Below the pieces are notes generated by a model. The model was given only the letters and a program-made list of their open reading frames with translations. It had not been told where the DNA came from and searched no databases. Below, one piece after another: positions 25,709 to 35,200 of a stretch of DNA of 64,000 nucleotides (position 1 is the stretch's first letter; every line of letters starts with the position of its first letter). The DNA lies in NCBI RefSeq assembly GCF_001673405.1, contig NZ_LZLV01000136.1, forward strand, positions 62,001 to 126,000, written 5' to 3'. Source of the DNA: Mycobacterium sp. 1245111.1. GTDB lineage: Bacteria; Actinomycetota; Actinomycetes; Mycobacteriales; Mycobacteriaceae. Position numbers and translations under genes: made by a program.

Positions 25709-26428
25709 ATGACACGGCGTTCTCCGGTACAGTCCAATCATGTTCTCCCCTCGCGGCAATCATCTGAGCCGCCCGTGACCAGCCCCAGCGAAGAGCCGGC
25801 TTGGAAACAGCGCGCCGTCGAGCGGTCGATCAAGACGGCGAAGCTGCGGGCCGCGCAGCGCGTCCAACGCTTCCTGGATGCGGCGCAGGCCATCATCATC
25901 GAGAAGGGCAGCACGGACTTTACCGTCCAAGAGGTCGTCGACCGCTCCCGGCAGTCGCTGCGAAGCTTCTACCTGCAGTTCGACGGCAAGCACGAACTGC
26001 TGCTCGCGCTCTTCGAAGACGCCCTGAGCCGGTCGTCGGATCAGATTCGCGCCGCCACCGCCAACCACACCGACCCGATCGAGCGGCTGAAAGTCGCGGT
26101 CGAGCTGCTGTTCGAGGCGTCTCGCCCGGACCCGACCGCCAAGCGGCCGCTGTTCACCGACTTTGCTCCGCGACTGCTGGTCTCCCACCCCGAGGAGGTC
26201 AAGGTCGCGCACGCGCCGCTGGTCACTTTGCTCGCCGAGCTGATGGAAGCCGCCGGCGAGGCCGGTGAACTGCGGTCGGGCATCAACGCCAAGCGGATGG
26301 CCGCGATGACAATGCAGACCGTGATGTTCATCGCGCAATCCAGCGGCGGATCCGACGACGCGACCGTGCATCCGATCACCGCCGACGAGGTCTGGGACTT
26401 CTGCTCGCGAGGATTCATCGGCAAATAA
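25709..26428 (+). CDS. TetR family transcriptional regulator (candidate regulator of the palindrome regulon)
   Basis: The 239-residue protein has about 45 N-terminal residues before the helix-turn-helix. That region reads RFLDAAQAIIIEKGSTDFTV, then EVVDRSRQSLRSFYLQFDGKHELL. The C-terminal domain is helical, as for ligand-binding TetR proteins. ATG 25709 follows GGGGGAGA by 8 nt. It is divergent from a FadE gene across a perfect copy of the shared palindrome and is followed by a thioesterase and a P450. I infer that it represses the palindrome genes until a CoA ester or related compound binds. Confidence 0.88.
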   Translation: MTRRSPVQSNHVLPSRQSSEPPVTSPSEEPAWKQRAVERSIKTAKLRAAQRVQRFLDAAQAIIIEKGSTDFTVQEVVDRSRQSLRSFYLQFDGKHELLLALFEDALSRSSDQIRAATANHTDPIERLKVAVELLFEASRPDPTAKRPLFTDFAPRLLVSHPEEVKVAHAPLVTLLAELMEAAGEAGELRSGINAKRMAAMTMQTVMFIAQSSGGSDDATVHPITADEVWDFCSRGFIGK

Positions 26429-26481
26429 ACCGGTCGAGAATCGGCTTACCGGCAAGTGAGAACCTCAATTACACTGGCCGC

Positions 26482-27321
26482 GTGCTTGATCTCTGGACGG
26501 ACCTGCTCGGCTGCCTGAATCCACACCGCCTCGGCGGCCCCGCCCACGCCGACGGTGTCCTGGAGTTCGAGGGCGTCAGCCAGCAATTGGACTACCACCG
26601 GGTGTTCGGCGGCCAGTTGCTCGGGCAATTCATCCGCGTCGCGGAACTGGCCTCCCCGGGAAAATCGGTCAAATCGTTACACGCGGTGTTCGCCCGCGAG
26701 GGGCGAGCCGCCCAGTCGGTCCGCTACCGGTCGACCCCCCAGCACGAGGGCCGCTCGTTTGCCTCGCTGACCATCACCGCCGAGCAGCCGCATGCCGTGC
26801 TGGCCAGCAGTGCGGTGTCCATGCACGGATGTGAGGACGGCCCGGAAAACCAAGACTGCGAATCGGTTTCGACGCTGCTGGACGAGACGCACCGGGTGGA
26901 ACTCGACCTGATCCCGTGGGAGACCCGCAGCGCCGACGACCTCAGCGCCACCACCACCGGCCCGCCGAGATTCGAGGTGTGGATGCGGACCCCGGCCGTC
27001 GACACCGAGCTCGCGCCGGCCCTGGCCGCGTACGCCACGGACCTCACGCTGATCGGGACGGCGCTGCGCCCGTTCGAAGGGTTCAGCCATCGGGGCAACG
27101 GAACGCAGTTCACCTCCGCCGTCACCTCGCACACCGTCTGGTTTCACCGGTCATTCCGCACCGACCGATGGCTGCTGCTGCGCCAGCACAGCCCGATGCT
27201 GGCACATGGCCGTTGCTTCGGCCGGGGCGACATCCTGACCGAGGACGGCTCGCTGGTCGCGTCGTACGCGCAGGAGGCACTACTGCGCTTTCGCAGCAGC
27301 GGCGAATCGCCCGGCGCATGA
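26482..27321 (+). CDS. Acyl-CoA thioesterase II (TesB-like, double hotdog)
   Basis: The 279-residue protein has two hotdog domains. The N-terminal one has YHRVFGGQLLGQ and the long helix; the C-terminal one has YATDLTLIGTAL, TSHTVWFHR and SPMLAHGRCFGRG, matching the positions of the catalytic Asp, Thr and Gln region in TesB. It hydrolyses acyl-CoA to free acid and CoA. The GTG start is 53 nt after the TetR stop. It may release CoA from dead-end intermediates or reset the inducer pool for the neighbouring TetR. Confidence 0.9.
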   Translation: MLDLWTDLLGCLNPHRLGGPAHADGVLEFEGVSQQLDYHRVFGGQLLGQFIRVAELASPGKSVKSLHAVFAREGRAAQSVRYRSTPQHEGRSFASLTITAEQPHAVLASSAVSMHGCEDGPENQDCESVSTLLDETHRVELDLIPWETRSADDLSATTTGPPRFEVWMRTPAVDTELAPALAAYATDLTLIGTALRPFEGFSHRGNGTQFTSAVTSHTVWFHRSFRTDRWLLLRQHSPMLAHGRCFGRGDILTEDGSLVASYAQEALLRFRSSGESPGA

Positions 27322-27360
27322 CGCGAAAGTGTTCGCATATCGCACACATTTGGCAGCTTG

Positions 27361-27375
27361 GAGAAGCTAATTCTC
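27361..27375. promoter_or_regulatory. Near-perfect copy of the shared palindrome upstream of a P450
   Basis: GAGAAG-CTA-ATTCTC has one mismatch to the 6-3-6 palindrome. A second AGAAT half site follows at 27382-27386, then GCTAGCTAGC. It lies in a 179-nt gap before the P450 start, farther from the start codon (about 130 nt) than the other copies. Confidence 0.65.
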
Positions 27376-27500
27376 GCTATCGCAGAATGCTAGCTAGCGA
27401 AAATGGATCTTACGTTGACACCCGCAGCCGGCTGATGACAGAGTTGCCGCAGATTCGGCAGCGCCATCCCTCATGCGCGCGCGGCGAGAGGCGAGAACCT

Positions 27501-28700
27501 GTGACAGTGACTGCACCCGACGGCGTCTACTACGACCCGTACGACGTGGAGATCAATGCCGACCCCTACCGGGCATTCCGGGCGATTCGCGAAGAAGCCC
27601 CGCTCTACTACAACGAGCAGCACGACTTCTACGCGCTGAGCCGATTCGCCGACGTCGACCGAGCGCTGGTCGACCACGAAACCTTCAGCTCGGCCCGCGG
27701 CGCCATCATCGAACTGATCAAGGCCAACATCGACATTCCGCCTGGCGTAATCATCTTCGAGGACCCGCCGATCCACGACGTGCACCGCAAGCTGCTGGCG
27801 CGGATGTTCACCCCGCGCAAGATCAACGACCTCGAGCCAAAGATCCGCGAATTCTGTGCGCACAGTTTGGATCCGCTGGTCGGCGGTGACCGCTTCGACT
27901 TCGTCGCCGACCTCGGCGCCCAGATGCCGATGAAGGTAATCGGCATGCTGCTCGGCGTTCCCGAGGAGTACCAGGAAGCCGCGCGCGACAGAGCGAACAA
28001 CCAAATGCGCACCGAGGCAGGCAAACCCATGGATGTCTCGTCCCCGATGGACAACGGCGAGTTCTTCGCCGAGTTCATCGACTGGCGCGCCAAGCACCCC
28101 TCCGACGACATCATGACCGATCTGCTCAATGTCGAGTTCGTCGACGAGAAGGGCGTCACGCGTCGGTTGACCCGCGAGGAACTGCTGACCTACATCAGCG
28201 TGGTGTCCGGCGCAGGCAACGAGACCACCACCCGACTGATCGGTTGGGCCGGAAAGGTGTTGGCAGAGCACCCCGAACAACGACAGGAGCTGGCCGAGAA
28301 CCCGGCCCTGGTCCCCGCGGCCATCGAGGAGCTGCTGCGCTTCGAGCCACCCGCGCCGCACGTGGCTCGCTACGTGACGCGGGACGTCACCTACTACGGG
28401 CAGACGGTGCCCGAGGGCAGCGCGATGATGATGCTGATCGGCGCCGCCAACCGCGACCACCGTCAATTCCCGCCTGACGGCGATGTTTTCGACATTCACC
28501 GCGAACCCCGTCAGCACCTGTCCTTCAGCGTCGGCACCCACTACTGCCTGGGCTCGGCACTGGCCCGGCTGGAGGGCCGGATCGCGCTGGAGGAGATCTT
28601 GAAGCGCTTCCCCGAATGGCAGGTCGACCTCAGTCGTGCCGCATTGTCTCCGACCTCCACCGTGCGTGGATGGGACACGATGCCCGCGGTCATCGGTTGA
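27501..28700 (+). CDS. Cytochrome P450 (399 aa)
   Basis: This P450 has the I-helix motif SGAGNETTT, the EELLRFE segment, and the heme loop FSVGTHYCLG. GTG 27501 (VTVTAPDGVYYDPYD) is preceded by GAGAGGCGAG; an upstream in-frame ATG at 27435 has no ribosome site. Unlike the other three P450s here, it has no adjacent ferredoxin gene and must share one. It is followed by two SDR genes that could oxidise the alcohol it forms. Confidence 0.93.
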   Translation: MTVTAPDGVYYDPYDVEINADPYRAFRAIREEAPLYYNEQHDFYALSRFADVDRALVDHETFSSARGAIIELIKANIDIPPGVIIFEDPPIHDVHRKLLARMFTPRKINDLEPKIREFCAHSLDPLVGGDRFDFVADLGAQMPMKVIGMLLGVPEEYQEAARDRANNQMRTEAGKPMDVSSPMDNGEFFAEFIDWRAKHPSDDIMTDLLNVEFVDEKGVTRRLTREELLTYISVVSGAGNETTTRLIGWAGKVLAEHPEQRQELAENPALVPAAIEELLRFEPPAPHVARYVTRDVTYYGQTVPEGSAMMMLIGAANRDHRQFPPDGDVFDIHREPRQHLSFSVGTHYCLGSALARLEGRIALEEILKRFPEWQVDLSRAALSPTSTVRGWDTMPAVIG

Positions 28701-28729
28701 ACAATCACAAGTAAGGAAACGAGGTAACG

Positions 28730-29569
28730 ATGGCGGGTCGAGTCGAAGGCAAGGTCGCGTTCATCACGGGCGCGGCGCGAGGTCAGGGCCGTGCCCATGC
28801 GGTGCGATTGGCCCAGGAGGGTGCCGACATCATCGCGGTCGACATTTGCAAGAAGATCGACACCGTCGATCTGATCGCCGCGTCCACGCCGGAGGATCTG
28901 GCCGAAACCGCCGACCTGGTCAAGGGCCACAACCGTCGGATCTACACCGCCGAGGTCGACGTCCGCGACTACGACGCGCTTAAGGCCGCCGTGGACACCG
29001 GCGTCGAGCAGCTCGGCAAGCTCGACATCATCGTCGCCAACGCGGGCATCGGCAATGGCGGGCAGACGCTGGACAAGACCAGCGAAACCGACTGGACCGC
29101 GATGATCGACATCAATCTCGGTGGCGTGTGGAAGACCGTGAAAGCCGGTGTGCCGCATATCCTCGCCGGCGGCAACGGTGGCTCGATCATCCTCACCAGC
29201 TCGGTCGGCGGCCTCAAGGCCTACCCGCACACTGGTCACTACGTGGCGGCCAAGCACGGTGTGGTCGGCCTGATGCGGACGTTCGCCGTCGAACTCGGCG
29301 CGCAGAACATCCGGGTGAACTCCGTGCACCCGACCAACGTCAACACCCCGCTGTTCATGAACGACGGCACGATGAGGCTGTTCCGGCCCGATCTGGAGAA
29401 CCCGGGACCGGAAGACATGAAGGTCGTCGGGCAGCTGATGCACACCCTGCCGATCGGCTGGGTCGAGCCCGAGGACATTGCCAACGCGGTCTTGTTCCTA
29501 GCGTCCGACGAGGCGCGTTACATCACCGGCGTGACGCTGCCCGTCGACGGGGGCAGCTGCCTGAAGTAG
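28730..29569 (+). CDS. Mycofactocin-coupled SDR oxidoreductase
   Basis: This 279-residue SDR has the features of the mycofactocin-associated family. It shows MAGRVEGKVAFITGAARGQG and DICKKIDTV, a long insertion with STPEDL before the second strand, NAG, TSSVGG, YVAAKHG and VDGGSCLK. Members carry a tightly bound NAD that is recycled by the peptide-derived cofactor mycofactocin instead of free NAD. ATG 28730 follows GAGGTAA. It is positioned directly after a P450, so oxidation of a P450-made alcohol is the likely role. Confidence 0.9.
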   Translation: MAGRVEGKVAFITGAARGQGRAHAVRLAQEGADIIAVDICKKIDTVDLIAASTPEDLAETADLVKGHNRRIYTAEVDVRDYDALKAAVDTGVEQLGKLDIIVANAGIGNGGQTLDKTSETDWTAMIDINLGGVWKTVKAGVPHILAGGNGGSIILTSSVGGLKAYPHTGHYVAAKHGVVGLMRTFAVELGAQNIRVNSVHPTNVNTPLFMNDGTMRLFRPDLENPGPEDMKVVGQLMHTLPIGWVEPEDIANAVLFLASDEARYITGVTLPVDGGSCLK

Positions 29570-29597
29570 CGGCGCGCCTATCGGCTACCGTCGCGCC

Positions 29598-30410
29598 ATG
29601 AGCAGATTTGAAGGCAAGGGCGCCGTCATCACCGGTGGCGCAAACGGCATCGGCCTCGCGACCGCAACTGAATTAGCAAGGCGCGGAGCACGTCTCGTGC
29701 TCGCCGACGTCGACAAGCCTGCGCTCGAGCAGGCCGTCGCACATCTACAGGGGCAGGGCTTCGAGGCTCACCCGGTGATGTGCGATGTCCGATCGCTCAA
29801 GGAGATGACACACCTGGCCGACGAGGCGTTTCGGCTGCTCGGGCAGGTCGACGTGGTGTTCAGCAACGCCGGCATCGTGGTCGCAGGCCCGATCGCGCAG
29901 ATGACCCACGAGGACTGGCGCTGGGTGATCGACATCGACCTGTGGGGCTCGATCCACGCGGTCGAGGCGTTCCTGCCCCGCCTGCTCGAGCAGGGTACCG
30001 GCGGCCACGTCGCCTTCACCGCGTCGTTCGCCGGCCTGATGCCCAACGTCGGCCTGGGCGCCTACAGCGTCGCGAAGTATGGCGTGGTGGGGTTGGCCGA
30101 GAACCTGGCCCGCGAGGTCAAAGACAACGGCATCGGAGTCTCGGTGCTGTGTCCGATGGTCGTCGAGACCAAGCTGCTGTCGAACTCCGAACGGATCATG
30201 GGCGCCGACTACGGGCTGGCGTCAACGACTGCGCCCGCGCAACCGGACACCTTGAACGTCGACGAGGTCGCCCGTCTGACCGTCGACGCGATTGCGACCA
30301 ACCGGCTTTACGTGCTCCCCCATTCGGCTGCCCGCCGGTCGATTCGCAAGCGATTCGATCGCATCGACCAGACCTTCGACGAGCAGGCTAACGCGGGCTG
30401 GAGTCACTGA
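29598..30410 (+). CDS. Short-chain dehydrogenase/reductase
   Basis: The 270-residue SDR has TGGANGIG, SNAG, a Ser in TASFAGL, YSVAKYG with catalytic Tyr/Lys, and a C-terminal positively charged tail. The longer C-terminus (RRSIRKRFDRIDQTF) is typical of SDRs that act on bulky hydrophobic alcohols. It lies 28 nt after the mycofactocin-type SDR and abuts, end to end with no gap, the opposing CoA-transferase gene. Confidence 0.9.
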   Translation: MSRFEGKGAVITGGANGIGLATATELARRGARLVLADVDKPALEQAVAHLQGQGFEAHPVMCDVRSLKEMTHLADEAFRLLGQVDVVFSNAGIVVAGPIAQMTHEDWRWVIDIDLWGSIHAVEAFLPRLLEQGTGGHVAFTASFAGLMPNVGLGAYSVAKYGVVGLAENLAREVKDNGIGVSVLCPMVVETKLLSNSERIMGADYGLASTTAPAQPDTLNVDEVARLTVDAIATNRLYVLPHSAARRSIRKRFDRIDQTFDEQANAGWSH

Positions 30411-32816
30411 CTAGGTGCTTGCGGCCTTTCGCACCGTGCCCGGGACCTCGCCGATCACGCCCTCGGCCTCCAGCTCCGCGATTTCGCCTGCGCTGAGCCC
30501 GATTTCGGTCAGCAGCTCGTGGTTATGCTGGCCGAGCAGCGGCGCCGGGTGTCGATGGAACCGGTCTGGTCCGGCCGAAAACCGCACCGGCACAGTGCTA
30601 TGCGGCGTCACCTTATTGACCAGATGGCCCACGTCTTCGAAGAAGCCGCGGAACTGCAGCTGCGGGATCTCGGTTTGGCGATGCGGCTGCATCACCTTGG
30701 CGACCGGAACGCCGGCGTCCCACAGGCAGCGCACGATGTCGTCGCCGCCGCGACTTTCGCACCACGCGCCGAGATGCCGGTCGATCAGGTCGTGGTGTGC
30801 GTGTCGTCCCTCAGCTGTCGAGAGAGTCGGGTCGAGCGCCCATTCTAAACCACCCAGTGCGGTGCAGAGCCCGGCCCACTGTGCGTCGTCGGCGACCGCG
30901 ATGGCGACCCAACTGTCGAGGCGCCCGAATTCGTCGACATCGGCTGTGCGGTAGACGTTTTGCGGTGCCGCCGCCGGGCCGCGGTTGCCGGCGCGTTGCA
31001 GCAGCGTCCCGTAGGCGGAGTACTCGATGACCTGTTCAGCGGCGATGTTCAGTGCCGCGTCGATCATCGCGGCCTCGATCATGACGCCCTTGCCGGTGGT
31101 GCGCCGGAACTCCAGAGCGAGCAGCAGCGCATTGGCGGCATGGATGCCGGCGTTCGGGTCGCCGATCGAGTAGGGCTCGTAAGGGTTGCGGTCGGGGTAA
31201 CCGGTCAGCCAGCTCACCCCGGACGCGGCTTCGATGACATAGGCGAACGCCGGGTTGTCCCGCCACGGGCCGTCCAGCCCGAACCCTGGCATCCGCAGCA
31301 GAATCGCATCCGGCCGAATCGCTTGTACCGCTTCGAAGTCCAGTCCCATCTGGTCGAGCACACGGGGAGTGAAATTCTCCGCCACCACATCCGACGTTGC
31401 GATCAGGCGGCGCAGGATATTGCGGGCCGCATCGGTTTGCAGATCGAGGGTGACGCCCTTCTTATTCGTGTTCAGCGCGGAGAAGATCGGCGACTTCTCC
31501 CACCACCGGTCCTCGGTGACCGGGATGCCGGCAATCAGTCGGGCGCCATCCGGTTTACGGGTTGACTCGACGTGGATCACGTCAGCACCGAGCATCGCCA
31601 GGAAGTGGGTGCAGCTCGGACCGGCCCAGAAGGTGGTGAGATCCAGTATTCGTAAACCCTCGAGCGGCAATTGTTCTGAAGGACTGCCCGACTTTGGGCG
31701 TTGCGGGGCGGGCGGCGTCACATGTCGGTACTGCGCGGTGTGCTCGCCGAGTCGCGGGGCCGGTTGCGGCGCGGCGAGAGTCGCGGGCTGCATTCGGTAC
31801 GGGGGGCCGGGCTGGGTGAACCCGTCGCGGGGGTTGACGACGAACGAGCCGCGGTGCTGGAAATGCTCGAGCTCGGTGATGTTGGCGCCGTTGGCCACTG
31901 GCGCATTGGGGATTCGGAAGGCGGTGGCGAGCTCGCGGATGTCGTCGGCGTTCTGGGTTTCGAACCAAGCGTAGATCTCGGCGGCTTTTTCGTTGGCCAT
32001 CTCGGTGATCGAGAGCGGTGAGTCCTCGTCGATCCAGTCCTGCTGCCCGATCATCGCGCACAGGTCGAACCACTGCTGCGCTGTCCCGCAGCCGACATCG
32101 ACCAAACCGTCTTTGGCGCGCGCAATTCCGGGGATTGTGAGCTTGCGGGCGTCCCGCCATGGCCGTCCGAGCATCTGGAAGAACGTGACCGGATAATAGG
32201 TGAGCCCGAGGATCTGCGCTTCCAGCATCGACAGGTCGAGAAGTTCCCCGGCTCCCGTCTCGCGCTGCCGCAGCCGGGACGTGAGCGTCGCGGCGCTGGC
32301 ATAGGCGCCGGCAAGGTAGTCACCGACTTGCCCGCCGACGAATACCGGTGCACGGTCGGCAGATCCGCGGCCCAGACCGACGATGCCGCCGGACCATGCC
32401 TGCAGGGTGAACTCGGTCGCCGGACGATCGCGCCACGGGCCTTCCAGCCCGAACGGGGTGATCGACGTGACGATCAGGTGTGGATGCGATTCGCGCAGCA
32501 GCTGCGGGGTGAACGACTCGGCCACCGTGGATCCGCGTGACCACACCACCGCGTCGGCGGCGGCCAGCACGTCGTTGACGAGGTCAGCGTCTCCCGCTTG
32601 GGCGACCACGCTGTGCTTGCCGCCGGCCAGGAAGCCGAACAAGGCGCCGTCGCCGTCGATGGCCGCGCCCGAAGCAGACCATCGTCGCAGCGGATCTCCC
32701 TGTGGCGACTCGACTTTGATCACCCGGGCGCCACCGTCGGCCAGCAGCTTGGTGCAGTACGCGCCGGCGATTCCGGTAGAGAGGTCGACGACGGTGTAGC
32801 CGTGTAACGGAGCCAC
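30411..32816 (-). CDS. Fused double class III CoA-transferase (801 aa)
   Basis: Two CaiB/BaiF domains are joined in one chain: domain 1 at about residues 1-375 (GYTVVDLSTGIAGAYCTKLL, ARVIKVESP) and domain 2 at about 390-800 (GLRILDLTTFWAGPSCTHFL, ADVIHVEST). Each keeps a candidate catalytic Asp, in VGDYLAGAY and IGDPNAGIH. Class III enzymes work as interlocked dimers, so a fused pair could form this within one chain. It may activate the substrate acid or racemise a 2-methyl branch. The GTG start is 3 nt after the M24 gene; it is the last gene of the minus-strand operon. Confidence 0.88.
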   Translation of the reverse strand: MAPLHGYTVVDLSTGIAGAYCTKLLADGGARVIKVESPQGDPLRRWSASGAAIDGDGALFGFLAGGKHSVVAQAGDADLVNDVLAAADAVVWSRGSTVAESFTPQLLRESHPHLIVTSITPFGLEGPWRDRPATEFTLQAWSGGIVGLGRGSADRAPVFVGGQVGDYLAGAYASAATLTSRLRQRETGAGELLDLSMLEAQILGLTYYPVTFFQMLGRPWRDARKLTIPGIARAKDGLVDVGCGTAQQWFDLCAMIGQQDWIDEDSPLSITEMANEKAAEIYAWFETQNADDIRELATAFRIPNAPVANGANITELEHFQHRGSFVVNPRDGFTQPGPPYRMQPATLAAPQPAPRLGEHTAQYRHVTPPAPQRPKSGSPSEQLPLEGLRILDLTTFWAGPSCTHFLAMLGADVIHVESTRKPDGARLIAGIPVTEDRWWEKSPIFSALNTNKKGVTLDLQTDAARNILRRLIATSDVVAENFTPRVLDQMGLDFEAVQAIRPDAILLRMPGFGLDGPWRDNPAFAYVIEAASGVSWLTGYPDRNPYEPYSIGDPNAGIHAANALLLALEFRRTTGKGVMIEAAMIDAALNIAAEQVIEYSAYGTLLQRAGNRGPAAAPQNVYRTADVDEFGRLDSWVAIAVADDAQWAGLCTALGGLEWALDPTLSTAEGRHAHHDLIDRHLGAWCESRGGDDIVRCLWDAGVPVAKVMQPHRQTEIPQLQFRGFFEDVGHLVNKVTPHSTVPVRFSAGPDRFHRHPAPLLGQHNHELLTEIGLSAGEIAELEAEGVIGEVPGTVRKAAST

Positions 32817-32819
32817 GGC

Positions 32820-33950
32820 CTAGGTGCCGACGGCGATATGGGCCGACGGACTCGACGTGAGGACCTCGGGGCCGTCGGGAGTGATCAACACCGCCTCTCG
32901 TCCGAACACGGCGCCGACCCCGGACTGCCAGACGTAACCCGTGACGGCCAGCACCATGCCCGCCTCGATCCGCTCGCCGGCGGCGGTCGCCGGCAGATGT
33001 TGCGACACCACCGGTGGGTCGAATCCGAGACCCAGCCCTCGCGCGATCGGCATCGGCGGCAGTTCTTCACCGGCGGCCTGATAGGCGGTAAGGAGGTCGA
33101 TGGCCGGCGCGCCGGGCCGACATGCCTCATACAGCCTGTCCCACAACGCATCCCAGCGTCGATACAGATCGCCCGCGCCCGGAACGTCGCCGACGGGCCA
33201 CGTCCGGCCGACCTCGCCGGTGTAGCCGCCGTCGAGAACTCCGGACGACAAGGCCACCAAGTCGCCGTCGTGGACCAACCCGTCCGGGTTCGCCCGCCGC
33301 CACGGGTGGTCACGCGCGGTCACCCACGCGGCGTCCTGGGTGGACGGGGTGCTTACCCCGCCGGCCGCCATCGCCTCCAACAACACGCCGGCCAATGCCT
33401 TCTCGCTGACACCCGGCCGTAATTCGGCTACCGCCGCGGCCAGTCCGAGTTCGGCCACCCGGATGGCCTCCCGGAGTGCGACCACTTCCTCGGGTGTCTT
33501 GATCCGTCGCGCCGCGCGCATCGCCAGCTCACCGTCGACCAGCTCGGCGTTCGGGAACGCCATCGGCAGCAACTGCGCGAATCCTGGCGAAAGAGCGTCG
33601 GTGCCAACACGTTTCGCTTCAGCTGCACCGTCGATCCGTTGCAGGTTGGCGATGGTGTTCATCGGGTTCCAGGAGATGCCGTAGAGGTTCTCGTGCGGGA
33701 TGTCTTCGGGCACACCCTCATCCCAGGTGCTGAGCAAGTGGATCGCTCCGGTCGCCCGCACGACGACGCAGGTCGGCCCGAACGGCCGGGTGCCGGCCAC
33801 CCAGAGCTGCGGCGCGCCGGACACGTAACGAACGTTCGCCTGGCGGCCAAGCACCAGCACGTCGAGATCATGCTTGTCCATTTGCGCCAGAGCGCGTTCG
33901 CGACGACCCGTCCGCAAAGCGCGGTCGTCGGCCAGAACCTCAGTACTCAT
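32820..33950 (-). CDS. M24 peptidase-fold protein with degenerate metal site
   Basis: The 376-residue creatinase/prolidase-fold protein has its metal-ligand motifs replaced. Where active enzymes have Asp in a VLxDxG strand it has VALSSG; where they have YxxDxxRT it has YTGEVGRT; and the His motif reads ARGLGLGF. It is thus unlikely to be a normal dinuclear metallopeptidase. ATG 33950 follows the stop of an intact paralogue by 2 nt. It could be a non-catalytic partner of that protein, or have gained a metal-free reaction, as creatinase has. Confidence 0.85.
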   Translation of the reverse strand: MSTEVLADDRALRTGRRERALAQMDKHDLDVLVLGRQANVRYVSGAPQLWVAGTRPFGPTCVVVRATGAIHLLSTWDEGVPEDIPHENLYGISWNPMNTIANLQRIDGAAEAKRVGTDALSPGFAQLLPMAFPNAELVDGELAMRAARRIKTPEEVVALREAIRVAELGLAAAVAELRPGVSEKALAGVLLEAMAAGGVSTPSTQDAAWVTARDHPWRRANPDGLVHDGDLVALSSGVLDGGYTGEVGRTWPVGDVPGAGDLYRRWDALWDRLYEACRPGAPAIDLLTAYQAAGEELPPMPIARGLGLGFDPPVVSQHLPATAAGERIEAGMVLAVTGYVWQSGVGAVFGREAVLITPDGPEVLTSSPSAHIAVGT

Positions 33951-33952
33951 GC

Positions 33953-35191
33953 TCAGCGCTCTCCGTACGGGGCATAGGGATAGTCGGTCAACCGGATATG
34001 CCCGTCCTCGGTGACGACGACGATCTCCTCGCTGCGGTACCCGCCGGTGCCGTCTTCCCACACCACCGGTTCCAGCACCATCACCATGCCCGGCTCGAGG
34101 ACGAAACTCTCGTCGAATTCATCGCCGAGATCGGTTCCGATCATGGGTGTTTCGGCGGCATTGACGCCGATGCTATGGCCGAGGTAGAAGTGCGGCAGCC
34201 ACGGCCTAGTACCGCCGTTGACTTTGGTCGCCGCTCGGCCGAGGTCCGCGACAGTGGCACCGGCGCGCACCACGCCAAGCACGGCATCCATGATTTCCTG
34301 CCACTTGTAGTACTGCGCGTGCTGTCGGGGCGTCGGCTCGTCACCGACGACCCAGGTGCGGCCGAAGTCGGAACAGTAACCCTGATAGGTGATGCTGACG
34401 TCGGTCCACAGCACGTCGCCGGCGGCAAGTTCACGCTCAGTTGTCAACAGCGGCAACGCCAGATCGCCGTGAGTGGTCCACACCCCGTCGGCTTTGAACT
34501 TGGGCATCACCTGCCAGATCGGTTCCAGCATGCTGGCCATCGCGCCGAGTTCGAAGGTGCGCCTGGTGAATTCCGCGGAGAGGTCGATCTGCCTGATTCC
34601 GGGCGCGAGCGCGGCCTGCACGTCCACCATCGCCGTGTCGGTGATTTTTACCGCGGTCTGGATGCACGCGATCTCGTCCGGGGTCTTGATGAGCTTGGCG
34701 GTCCCGACGACCTGAGCGGCGTCGGTCGGCGGACCGGACCGGAACAGCTGTGACTGGGCACGCCGCATGGCCCCGGTTAGCTCGTCGACCGCGATCACCG
34801 CTGTCGACGGGACGAGTTGCTGCACAATCCGGACGAAATGCTCGACGCCCTCGTCGAATTCGAGGTAGACCGGGCCGTGCAGATGATCGGTCGGCAACCC
34901 GGATTCCGAGGACGCACCCTCGCGAAACGGGAGGAACAGGTGCGGGTGCGGGTCGTCGGCGAGCACCACCGCGACCGGTCGTTCGACATACGACAACCCG
35001 GCATCTCCCAGCGGCCAACTCACTCCGGTCGCATAGACAACGCTGTTGTTCCCCAACAAGATCAACGCGTCGACGCCGCGGTCGGCCATCGCCGTACGCA
35101 GTCGCGCGCCGGTCTCGCGGCGCATCCGCTCGATGTCCGGGGTCTCCGGGATGTCGAGCGCGGACGAGGGCGAGGGTAAAAATGTCGTCAT
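33953..35191 (-). CDS. M24 family metallopeptidase (Xaa-Pro dipeptidase-like)
   Basis: The 412-residue protein has an N-terminal creatinase-like domain and a pita-bread catalytic domain. All five metal ligands are visible: Asp in VLWTDVS, Asp in YCSDFGRT, His in LGHSIGV, Glu in VLEPVVWEDG and Glu in YRSEEIV. Such enzymes cleave Xaa-Pro bonds or C-N bonds. Its presence in a P450/CoA operon suggests a small-molecule amide or C-N substrate. It lies 9 nt after the amidohydrolase. Confidence 0.87.
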   Translation of the reverse strand: MTTFLPSPSSALDIPETPDIERMRRETGARLRTAMADRGVDALILLGNNSVVYATGVSWPLGDAGLSYVERPVAVVLADDPHPHLFLPFREGASSESGLPTDHLHGPVYLEFDEGVEHFVRIVQQLVPSTAVIAVDELTGAMRRAQSQLFRSGPPTDAAQVVGTAKLIKTPDEIACIQTAVKITDTAMVDVQAALAPGIRQIDLSAEFTRRTFELGAMASMLEPIWQVMPKFKADGVWTTHGDLALPLLTTERELAAGDVLWTDVSITYQGYCSDFGRTWVVGDEPTPRQHAQYYKWQEIMDAVLGVVRAGATVADLGRAATKVNGGTRPWLPHFYLGHSIGVNAAETPMIGTDLGDEFDESFVLEPGMVMVLEPVVWEDGTGGYRSEEIVVVTEDGHIRLTDYPYAPYGER

Positions 35192-35200
35192 GCAGTGGTC

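Noticed and set aside
26458-26475. GAGAACCTCAATTAC as another palindrome copy
   Set aside because: The right half matches the motif at only about three of six bases, so it was not counted.
27471-28541. Long minus-strand frame opposite the P450
   Set aside because: Shadow; the P450 heme loop and I-helix are on the plus strand.
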